Shown: in pieces, positions 50,324-57,645 of the stretch
How positions within the stretch are numbered: position 1 is the first letter of the stretch
Layout of the letters: each line of letters begins with the position of its first letter
Assembly: GCA_963800705.1 (NCBI GenBank)
Contig: CAWDBV010000001.1
Coordinates: forward strand, 62,001-126,000
Source of the DNA: CAWDBV01 sp963800705
Lineage (GTDB): Bacteria; Actinomycetota; Thermoleophilia; Solirubrobacterales; 70-9
Length of the DNA stretch: 64,000 bases
Reading direction: 5' to 3'
Program-made: the position numbers and the translations under genes
The notes under the pieces: generated by a model
What the model saw: the letters and a program-made list of their open reading frames with translations, nothing else
Databases searched by the model: none
What the model was told of the DNA's origin: nothing

Positions 50324-51064
50324 ATGACCGGGGCGATCAATCATCGTCATCAAGGCGACATCGGCGAACTCTCGGCGATGGAGTGGTTCGCGAGCAAGGG
50401 CGCCCAGATCTTTGTGCCCATAGGCCACAGCCCCGATGTGGATCTGATCGTTCAGCTAGACGGGCGGGCCCTCCGAATCGAGGTGAAGACCTCCACTCGG
50501 GCGATCGAACGGCGGCGCTGGGAGGTGATGATCGCGACGCGCGGCGGCAACCGGAGTTGGAGTGGACTTGTCAAGCACTTCGATCCCAAGCGGTGCGAAT
50601 TCCTATTTGTCCACGTCGGTGATGGCAGACGTTGGTTGATCCCGACAGGCGCCATCGACGCAGCCACTGGACTCACCCTGGGTGGGTCGAAATATGCCGA
50701 GTTTGAGATTGAGCCGGGACGACCACTTCGACCCGAAATCGGTGATCTAGAATCCCAAGACTCGGGGGAGTATCCAAGCGGTCAACGGATGGCGCCTGTA
50801 AAGCGTCCGGCTCAGCCTTCGCAGGTTCGAATCCTGCCTCCCCCACTAGCATCAGCGCGGCCAGTCAAGCCGACCAACTATGAGCGCAAGCTCGGGCAGA
50901 GCGGCCAAGCGGTCATCAACCAGAAGCGGCGGATCACGATCCCGCAGAAGCCGTTCTTCGAAGCCGGCTTGGAGAACGGCGGACGGGTGGGAGTGCGCAG
51001 CGACGGTCCCGGGCGGATCATCATCGAGCAGATCGAGTTGCCGGCCTGGGCGCGGTCGGCCTAG
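50324..51064 (+). CDS. PD-(D/E)XK nuclease (I-Ssp6803I-like, PDDEXK_5) reading through tRNA-Tyr into an AbrB-like domain
   Basis: A 246-codon open frame. Residues about 10-60 carry the nuclease fold: GDIGELSAMEWFASKGAQI, PDVDL with Asp40, and RIEVKTSTR with Glu53-x-Lys55. This resembles the group I intron-associated PD-(D/E)XK family. Residues about 147-174 (SGEYPSGQRMAPVKRPAQPS...) are the translation of a complete tRNA-Tyr gene. Residues about 196-240 (AVINQKRRITIPQKPFFEAG...GRIIIEQIELP) are an AbrB/SpoVT-like swapped-hairpin domain. The AbrB part has no ATG/GTG/TTG of its own except an in-frame ATG inside the tRNA at 50789. Less GC-rich codons than its neighbours suggest transfer. An SOS-type box precedes it. 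An annotator might call only the nuclease part. Confidence 0.65.
   Translation: MTGAINHRHQGDIGELSAMEWFASKGAQIFVPIGHSPDVDLIVQLDGRALRIEVKTSTRAIERRRWEVMIATRGGNRSWSGLVKHFDPKRCEFLFVHVGDGRRWLIPTGAIDAATGLTLGGSKYAEFEIEPGRPLRPEIGDLESQDSGEYPSGQRMAPVKRPAQPSQVRILPPPLASARPVKPTNYERKLGQSGQAVINQKRRITIPQKPFFEAGLENGGRVGVRSDGPGRIIIEQIELPAWARSA
50764..50845 (+). tRNA. tRNA-Tyr (anticodon GTA)
   Basis: The acceptor GGGGGAG pairs exactly with CTCCCCC (50838-50844), with discriminator A. The anticodon stem is GGCGC/GCGTC with loop CTGTAAA and anticodon GTA at 50798-50800. It has a long variable arm, as expected for a class II tRNA, and a T-arm GCAGG/CCTGC with loop TTCGAAT. No intron and no encoded CCA. The whole gene lies inside the open frame 50324-51064 on the same strand. 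Confidence 0.95.
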
Positions 51065-51116
51065 TTCGCGCGCTGCGCCCCGGCCTGATCCCACATCTGG
51101 CTACAGTTTCGGGCCC

Positions 51117-51188
<72 letters not shown>

Positions 51189-51204
51189 TCAGAGGAATCT
51201 GGGA

Positions 51205-52347
51205 ATGGACTTCAAGCTCACCGACGAGCAGGACGACTTCGTAGCCGCGATTCGCGACTTCTGCAAGCGCGAGGCGGGGACGCCCGAGAAGCGCGAGCAG
51301 CTCACCAACGGCTACACCGAGCTCCACAACCAGGGCATCTACGAGCAGATGGCCCGGCTCGGCTGGCTCGGGCTGACGATTCCGGAGGAGTACGGCGGCG
51401 CCGGCGGCACGATGGTCGACGCCTGCCTGTTCATGGAGGAGACCTCGCGCGGCATGGCGCCGATCGGGGGCTACGGCACGACGCTGATCGTCGCCGGCGC
51501 GACCCGCAAGTTCGGCTCCGAGGAGCAGAAGAAGCAGATCCTCGGCGGCGTCGCCGACGGCACCGTCGAGGCGATCGCGATGACCGAGCCCGAGGCCGGC
51601 TCCGACGTCGGCTCGCTGACCACCTCCGCGGAGCGATCCAACGGCGGCTACGTGATCAACGGCCAGAAGGTCTTCTGCTCGAACGCCCACATCTCCGGGC
51701 ACGTGCTCGTTGTCTGCCGGACGACCAAGGGGGAAAACAAGCACGAGGGCCTGTCGATGATCTTCGTTCCCCGCGACGCCGAGGGCATGGAGATCAAGCC
51801 GATCGACACGCTCGGCGGCCGCGAGACCAACTACCTCTACTTCACCGACTGCGAGGCGCCGGCCGAGGCGGTGCTCGGCGAGGTCGACCGCGGCTGGATG
51901 CAGCTCATGTCCGGCCTCAACGTCGAGCGGCTGATCCTCTCGGCGATCCAGCTCGGGGTCGCGGCCCGCGTCCTCGACGACACGCTCGCCTACGTAAAGG
52001 AGCGCAAGCAGTTCGGCCAGCCGATCGGCTCCTTCCAGGCGCTCCAGCACCGGATCGCCGACATGGCGACCGAGCTCGAGGCCGCCCGGCTGATGACCTA
52101 CTGGGTCGCCGGCCTGAACGACGAGGACCCCGACCGGATGCTGCCCAAGGAAGCCTCGATGGTGAAGCTGTTCGTCACCGAGTGCGCGAAGCGGCTCTCG
52201 CTCGAGGGCATGCAGATGATGGGCGGCTACGGCTACTCCTCCGAGTACGACATGGAGCGCATGGTCCGCCAGACCCTGGTCTCGACGATCTACGGCGGCA
52301 CCTCGGAGATCCAGCGCAACATCATCGCCAAGACGCTGGGCCTGTAA
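51205..52347 (+). CDS. acyl-CoA dehydrogenase
   Basis: A 380-residue FAD enzyme of beta-oxidation or amino-acid breakdown. The N-terminal helical domain has GWLGLTIPEEYGGAGG, the FAD-binding strand has AMTEPEAGSDVGSL and INGQKVFCSNA, and the C-terminal domain has KQFGQPIGSFQALQHRIADM and IYGGTSEIQRNIIAKTLGL. The usual catalytic Glu of YEGT is Gly here (YGGT), but Glu241 in LNVERLILSA sits where isovaleryl-CoA and long-chain dehydrogenases keep their base. A Shine-Dalgarno AGAGGAA precedes the ATG. The substrate is not determined. Confidence 0.93.
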   Translation: MDFKLTDEQDDFVAAIRDFCKREAGTPEKREQLTNGYTELHNQGIYEQMARLGWLGLTIPEEYGGAGGTMVDACLFMEETSRGMAPIGGYGTTLIVAGATRKFGSEEQKKQILGGVADGTVEAIAMTEPEAGSDVGSLTTSAERSNGGYVINGQKVFCSNAHISGHVLVVCRTTKGENKHEGLSMIFVPRDAEGMEIKPIDTLGGRETNYLYFTDCEAPAEAVLGEVDRGWMQLMSGLNVERLILSAIQLGVAARVLDDTLAYVKERKQFGQPIGSFQALQHRIADMATELEAARLMTYWVAGLNDEDPDRMLPKEASMVKLFVTECAKRLSLEGMQMMGGYGYSSEYDMERMVRQTLVSTIYGGTSEIQRNIIAKTLGL

Positions 52348-52388
52348 CGGCGGCGTGAACGTCCCGAAATCCGTATAGGGTTCGCCTC

Positions 52389-53219
52389 GTGACGGGAGCT
52401 AAGGGAATCCGCGCGGGGCTATTGGCGATCGCCGTTTTGGCGCTCGCTCCGGCGGCCGCGCAGGCGATCCCGCCCGACACCGAGATCACGAGCGGCCCCG
52501 TGCAGGACTCGACGATCCCCGGGCCGACCGCCACCTGGACCTTCCAGGCCGTCCCCGCGATGGTGGGCGACAAGTTCCACTGCAACCTCGACGGCGTCGT
52601 CACCGACTGCACCAGCGGGACGTTCACGACCCCGGCGCTGTCCGCCGGGCCGCACCTGTTCGTGGTCAACGCGCAGAACGCCGGCTTGGAATCTGACCTG
52701 ACCCCGGCGATCCGCAACTTCACCGTGTCGCCTCCGCCTCCGCCTCCGCCGCCGCCCGCGATCGTCCCCTCGCCGCCGTTGCCCGGGACCGTGGCCCTCG
52801 CCCCGAGCGCGGGCGTGACCCTGTCCGGGCGTGCGCGTGGGACAGCCGTGGTCAAGCTGGTGATACGGGTGAGCTGCCCGGCCTCGGCAACCGGCGGCTG
52901 CGCCGGCGACCTGCTTGCCTACACGGGGAGGACCGGCAAGAGCGGCAAGGCGAAGATCGCCGCAGCCGATTCGCCGTTCACCGAGGCACCGTTCGCGGCG
53001 CCGGCCGGTGGGACGCAGGACGCGACGCTGAAGGTGCCGCGCAGCGTCTTGACGAGCTTCTTCGAGAAGGGCGACAAGCCGACCCAGGCCCAGTTCCAGG
53101 TCGCCGCCGTGCCGAGCGGGGTCACGCCTGACGTGAGGCAGCTCGGCGGCTACCCCACGGTCAAGGTCACCTACAAGGCGACCACGGGCAAGTCGGGCAA
53201 GCCCAGTAACCCGCGCTAG
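52389..53219 (+). CDS. exported protein with one Ig-like repeat and Pro-rich linker
   Basis: A 276-residue protein starting at GTG 52389. The signal peptide is at 7-26 (ending AAAQA). Next comes one Ig-like module (PDTEITSGPVQDSTI...FHCNLDGVVTDCTSGTF...GPHLFVVNAQNAG) of the same type as the tandem repeats in the next two genes. A poly-Pro linker (about 117-135) follows, and then a beta-rich C-terminal domain (VVKLVIRVSCPASATGGC...). It ends in a basic KSGKPSNPR tail. It is probably a smaller surface member of the neighbouring repeat family. Confidence 0.7.
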   Translation: MTGAKGIRAGLLAIAVLALAPAAAQAIPPDTEITSGPVQDSTIPGPTATWTFQAVPAMVGDKFHCNLDGVVTDCTSGTFTTPALSAGPHLFVVNAQNAGLESDLTPAIRNFTVSPPPPPPPPPAIVPSPPLPGTVALAPSAGVTLSGRARGTAVVKLVIRVSCPASATGGCAGDLLAYTGRTGKSGKAKIAAADSPFTEAPFAAPAGGTQDATLKVPRSVLTSFFEKGDKPTQAQFQVAAVPSGVTPDVRQLGGYPTVKVTYKATTGKSGKPSNPR

Positions 53220-53255
53220 CGACCTTTAGCGCCGCGCTTCGAACTGGCCGTTTGT

Positions 53256-53285
53256 TTGACATCACCCCGGTTTTCGTGATATCCA
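53256..53285 (+). promoter_or_regulatory. candidate sigma-70-type promoter of the repeat-protein operon
   Basis: TTGACA at 53256-53261 and TATCCA at 53280-53285 are separated by 18 bp. The start codon of the large repeat gene is about 70 bp further on, after GGGAG at 53343-53347. It is the only good -35/-10 pair I noticed in the 139-bp gap before the operon 53359-64000. Confidence 0.5.
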
Positions 53286-53358
53286 ACCGTGTTCGTCGCG
53301 GCACCCCCGTCGCGACCGCGGAGATGGAGAGCCAGTTTCGAAGGGAGTAGATAGAGGC

Positions 53359-56300
53359 GTGTGTGCGGGAACGGGAGCCGCTCGCTCTGCGCTGCCCGGA
53401 CGCCGTCTCCTGCTCGGCCTGTTCGCCGCCGCCGCGCTGCTCGCCCTGAGCGCCTCCTCCGCCTCGGCAGCCAACCCGACGATCCTCAACCAGAACACGG
53501 GTTGCAGCGGCCAGACGAGTTGGCTCGTCTCCTGTGCCACCGGCGGCCAGACCGATAACGGCGCCAACATCCTCCGGGTCTCGGCGCTGGTCAACCACGA
53601 CATCGGCAACACGATCCCCTCGCTGGTCACCGACGACGACTGGGACGACACGGTCGATCCGGACACCGTCAGGTCAGTCAGCGCCCAGCGACCCAACATC
53701 GCCGGCGGCTATCCCCGCTCGCGCGCCAATCTCTCCTACACCCTCCCGACCACCAACACCGGGATGAGCTGCGGGTTCAGCTCCACGCGCCGCACCACCG
53801 ACCGCGACGCGCGCATCCAGGCACGCGACAACATCCCGCAGACAAGCGCCACGAGCTCCTCGCAGATCAAGTTCGTCGCAACCGGGCAGTGCCTCGGGTT
53901 CGAAGACTTCGCCTACCTCTACGGGTGGGGCGCCAACAACTTCGTCAACTCCACCGCGCTCGAGCCCGGCGACAGCAAGACCTTCACCTACAACGGCGAC
54001 GACAAGGACACCACCGGTGACTCCGACTTCCAGGGCGTCCGCTGGCGGACGCGGAACCTGAGGACGGGTGCGCTCTCGGGCGAAACGGTCTCGTGCCCCA
54101 ACAACGGCGACAACGCCACCAAGTCCCTGACCGTCGCGTTTCCCGACCGCGGCGCTTTCGTGGTCGAGGCCGAGCTGCTCGACGGCGGCGGCTGCACCCA
54201 GGACCAGAACCCCGACTTCTGGTTCCCGATCGGAACGGCCGACGTCAACAGCGCTAACGCTCCGTCGTTGACCGTCGGGGCGTCGCGGCCCCAGTTCAAT
54301 GGCAACACGACGGTCACGGCCGGCGGCCTCGTCGATCCCGACAACTCCGACGGAGGCCGCTCCGAGTACATCGAGTGGGACCTCGACGGCAACGCCGGCA
54401 ACGGCGTGGCCGGCTTCGAGACGACGACGATCGGCGACCACGTCAGCGGCCTCACCGCTCCGCAGACCAAGACCCACAGCACCGCTGGAGAAACTCCCGG
54501 GCTGCACACCGTGCGGGCGCGCGTCACAGACAACGGCGCCATGGCTGCCGCCGACAGCATTCGCCGCACATCCGGGGTAGTCACTGCGCAATATCTGGTC
54601 GACTCCGCTCCCGTCGCCAACAACCAGGGCGTCGACGTCGAGTCCGGAAACTCGATCCCGATAACGCTGACCGGCTCCGATCCCGACGGCGACTCGCTCA
54701 CCTTCTCGATCACCGACCAGCCCGATCACGGAAGCCTGGACCCGGGCACCACCGGGCCGAACCAGACCTACACCGCCGATGCGACCTTCGCCGGCACCGA
54801 CACCTTCCAGTTCCAGGTCAACGACGGCTTCGGCCGCACCGCGACCGGGACGGTGACCGTCCGCGTCGATCCGCAGACCAACATCACGCTCACCCCGCCC
54901 GACCCGTCGAATGACGAGACCCCCGAGTTCCAGTTCGCCTCCTCGGTCACCGAGACCGCGGTGACCTTCGAGTGCCGCCTCGACTCGACCAACCCGGGCG
55001 ACTTCGCGCCCTGCAGCTCGCCCTTCGAAGTCACCCCGGAACTCTCCGAGGGCCTCCACACCTTCGACGTCCGCGCGATCGCCGCCGGCAACACCGACCC
55101 GACGCCGGCCAGCTACACGTGGGAGGTCGATGTCACCGAGCCCGACACGACGATCACCTCGACTCCGCCCGACCCGAGCAACGACACGACGCCGGCCTTC
55201 GAGTTCGAGTCCGACTCGCCCAACTCGACCTTCGAGTGCCAGGTCGACGGCGCCGGATTCACATCCTGCGACTCCGGTGACGAGTTCCCGGTTTCTGGCG
55301 ACGGACTCCACACCTTCGAAGTCAGGGCGATCGACGACGCCGGCAACGTCGACCCCGATCCCGCCTCCTACACCTGGACCCTCGACACCACTGCACCGGT
55401 GGTCGACATCACCGTGTTTCCGCCCGACCCGAGCAACTCCGACGACGCCGACTTCGAGTTCACCGTCGATGACGGCACCGCCGACATCGAGTGCGAGCTC
55501 GACGGGGGCGGCTTCACCGACTGCGACACGGCGACGAGCCAGAGCTACACCGACCTCTCCGACGGCTCGCACACATTCATCGTCCGGGCCACCGACCCCG
55601 CCACCAACGCGGGCAGCGACACCTACACCTGGGAGGTCGACACCGTCGACCCGGTGGCGTCGATCGACACCTTCCCGCCCGACCCCTCCAGCGATACCAC
55701 CCCTGAGTTCACCTTCTCCTCGAACGAGGACCCCGACGCGACCTTCGAGTGCCGGATCGACTCCGACCAGGAGGCGGACTTCGCGCCCTGCGCATCACCC
55801 TTCACGACCCCCGAGCTCTCCGACGGCGACCACACCCTCGAGGTGCGCGCGATCGACACCGCCGGCAACGTCGGCGATCCCGACTCCTACACCTGGACCG
55901 TCGACACGATCGCCCCCGTGACGACGATCGACAGCGCACCGGAGAACCCGACCAGCTCGGTCGACGCGACCTTCGAGTTCTCCTCCAATGAGGACCCGGA
56001 CGTGACCTTCGAATGCCGCCTCGACTCCACCGACGAGGTCGACTTCGAGCCATGCGCCTCGCCCCAGAACTACCTCGGGCTCTCCGAGGACACCCACACC
56101 TTCGACGTCCGCGCCACCGACCTCGCCGGAAACGTCGGCGACCCGGCCTCCTACACATGGGAGATCGACATCACCGACCCCGACACGACGATCGACACCG
56201 GCCCGCCCGCCGAGAGCACCTCGTCGGTCGCCGTGTTCGAGTCTTCCTCCGACGAGTCGCCCGACGTCAGCTTCGAGTGCCGCCTCGACTCGGGCGACCC

Positions 56301-57645
56301 CGACAACTGGGAGGAGTGCTCCTCGCCGCAGCTCTACGCCGACCTCGCGGAGGGATCGCACACGCTCGAGGTGCGCGCGATCGACTTCGCCGGCAACACC
56401 GACCCGAGCCCCGCCTCGCACAGCTGGACGATCGACACCTCGACCCCCGACACAGAGATCACGAGCGGGCCGAGCGGCACCGTTGTAGAGAGCGAGGCCG
56501 ACTTCGAGTTCTCCTCCGACGACCCGGCCGCGACCTTCGAGTGCTCGCTCGACGGCGCGCCGTTTGCGCCCTGCGCCTCGCCGCAGGCCTACAGCAGCCT
56601 CGACGACGGATCCCACACCTTCCGGGTCCGGGCCCGCGACCAGTTCGGCAACCCGGACCCGACCCCCGCCGGGCGCTCGTGGAAGGTCGACAGCCAGGGC
56701 CCGACGGTGACGATCACCTCCGGTCCCAGCGACCCGACCGACTCGACCGCCGCCACGTTCGAGTTCTCATCGAACGAGCCGGGAACGACCTTCAAGTGCA
56801 GCGTCGACGACGGCCCCGACGAGGACTGCGACAGCGGTGCCGAGTTCACGGCCCTCGCCGACGGCCCGCACACCTTCGAGGTCTACGGGATCGACGAGGT
56901 CGGCAACAGCGGCTCCGCGGCCTCGGCCGGCTGGGAAGTGGACACCACTCCGCCGACCGTGCTGATCACCGGGACCCCGCCGCCGGTCACGAGCTCTGCC
57001 CACGCCGAGTTCCAGTTCACGAGCCCGAGCGACGGCGCCGGCGCGACCTTCGAGTGCAGCCTCGACGACGGGCCTTTCCAGGACTGCGCCTCGCCGCGCG
57101 TCTACGACGGCCTCGACGATGGCGACCACAGCTTCGAGGTCAGGCCGGTCGACGACGCCGGAAACACCGGCACCGCCGGGGCCTACGAGTGGACGATCGC
57201 CGAGAGCGACCCGCCCGACACCTTGATCGACGCCGGGCCCGCCGACGGCACCCTGGAGACTGACGCCGAGTTCACGTTCCACTCCAATGAGGCCGGCGCG
57301 ACGTTCCAGTGCAGCATCGACGGCGGCGCCTTCGCAGGCTGCACCTCGCCGGCGAGCTACACCGACCTGACCGTGGGCGAGGAGCACAGCTTCCGCGTCA
57401 AGGCGATCGACACCGACTCGAACCAGGACCCGAGCCCGGCCGAATACGAATGGACGATCGCCGAGCCCGCCCCGCCCCCGCCGCCGCCGAGCGACGCACC
57501 GACGCCCGCGCCCGCCGGCGCAGTCGCCGGCGCCACGACGCAGCCGGCTCCCACGGTGACGCAGCCGACGTGCCAGACGGGCTTCAAGCTGAAGAAGAAG
57601 GGCAAGAAGAGGCGCTGCGTGCGCAAGAAACGGAGGAAGAAGTGA
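53359..57645 (+). CDS. giant exported protein with ten Ig-like repeats and basic Cys tail
   Basis: A 1428-residue protein starting at GTG. The signal peptide (about 15-37) ends SASAA. Residues about 38-400 form a domain of unknown family (NPTILNQNTGCSGQTSWLVSC, DDWDDTVDPDTVRS, NPDFWFPIGTADVNS). At about 415-505 follows a cadherin/VCBS-like module (SGSDPDGDSLTFSITDQPDHGSLD). Ten tandem Ig-like repeats of 85-90 residues fill about 508-1370, each with PP-DPS...F-F-SS-E...FEC-LD...C-SP...G-HTFEVRA-D-AGN...YTW-VD, and a Cys pair. The end is a Pro/Ala linker and tail TCQTGFKLKKKGKKRRC. It is expected to be a long adhesin rod. The stop overlaps the next gene's GTG. Confidence 0.85.
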   Translation: MCAGTGAARSALPGRRLLLGLFAAAALLALSASSASAANPTILNQNTGCSGQTSWLVSCATGGQTDNGANILRVSALVNHDIGNTIPSLVTDDDWDDTVDPDTVRSVSAQRPNIAGGYPRSRANLSYTLPTTNTGMSCGFSSTRRTTDRDARIQARDNIPQTSATSSSQIKFVATGQCLGFEDFAYLYGWGANNFVNSTALEPGDSKTFTYNGDDKDTTGDSDFQGVRWRTRNLRTGALSGETVSCPNNGDNATKSLTVAFPDRGAFVVEAELLDGGGCTQDQNPDFWFPIGTADVNSANAPSLTVGASRPQFNGNTTVTAGGLVDPDNSDGGRSEYIEWDLDGNAGNGVAGFETTTIGDHVSGLTAPQTKTHSTAGETPGLHTVRARVTDNGAMAAADSIRRTSGVVTAQYLVDSAPVANNQGVDVESGNSIPITLTGSDPDGDSLTFSITDQPDHGSLDPGTTGPNQTYTADATFAGTDTFQFQVNDGFGRTATGTVTVRVDPQTNITLTPPDPSNDETPEFQFASSVTETAVTFECRLDSTNPGDFAPCSSPFEVTPELSEGLHTFDVRAIAAGNTDPTPASYTWEVDVTEPDTTITSTPPDPSNDTTPAFEFESDSPNSTFECQVDGAGFTSCDSGDEFPVSGDGLHTFEVRAIDDAGNVDPDPASYTWTLDTTAPVVDITVFPPDPSNSDDADFEFTVDDGTADIECELDGGGFTDCDTATSQSYTDLSDGSHTFIVRATDPATNAGSDTYTWEVDTVDPVASIDTFPPDPSSDTTPEFTFSSNEDPDATFECRIDSDQEADFAPCASPFTTPELSDGDHTLEVRAIDTAGNVGDPDSYTWTVDTIAPVTTIDSAPENPTSSVDATFEFSSNEDPDVTFECRLDSTDEVDFEPCASPQNYLGLSEDTHTFDVRATDLAGNVGDPASYTWEIDITDPDTTIDTGPPAESTSSVAVFESSSDESPDVSFECRLDSGDPDNWEECSSPQLYADLAEGSHTLEVRAIDFAGNTDPSPASHSWTIDTSTPDTEITSGPSGTVVESEADFEFSSDDPAATFECSLDGAPFAPCASPQAYSSLDDGSHTFRVRARDQFGNPDPTPAGRSWKVDSQGPTVTITSGPSDPTDSTAATFEFSSNEPGTTFKCSVDDGPDEDCDSGAEFTALADGPHTFEVYGIDEVGNSGSAASAGWEVDTTPPTVLITGTPPPVTSSAHAEFQFTSPSDGAGATFECSLDDGPFQDCASPRVYDGLDDGDHSFEVRPVDDAGNTGTAGAYEWTIAESDPPDTLIDAGPADGTLETDAEFTFHSNEAGATFQCSIDGGAFAGCTSPASYTDLTVGEEHSFRVKAIDTDSNQDPSPAEYEWTIAEPAPPPPPPSDAPTPAPAGAVAGATTQPAPTVTQPTCQTGFKLKKKGKKRRCVRKKRRKK
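54880..57470 (+). repeat. array of ten Ig-like coding repeats (about 255-270 bp each)
   Basis: Within the gene 53359-57645, ten consecutive units share the protein skeleton xTxIxSxPPxPS, then FEFSSNExxxxFECxLD, then CxSPxxYxxLxDGxHTFEVRAxDxAGN, then YTWxVD. Units differ in sequence enough that the array is old, not a recent expansion. One more unit occurs in 52389-53219 and five in 57642-60605. Confidence 0.8.

Noticed and set aside
50764..50845. Group I intron in tRNA-Tyr, suggested by the nuclease family
   Set aside because: The anticodon loop and all stems are uninterrupted, so no intron is present; the nuclease is free-standing.
53236..53250. Second SOS box (CGAACTGGCCGTTTG) upstream of the repeat operon
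   Set aside because: The half-sites are separated by 5 bp, where the SOS box requires 4.
54880..57470. Possible CRISPR-like array
   Set aside because: The periodic units are about 260 bp and encode Ig-like protein repeats; there are no short identical direct repeats with unique spacers.
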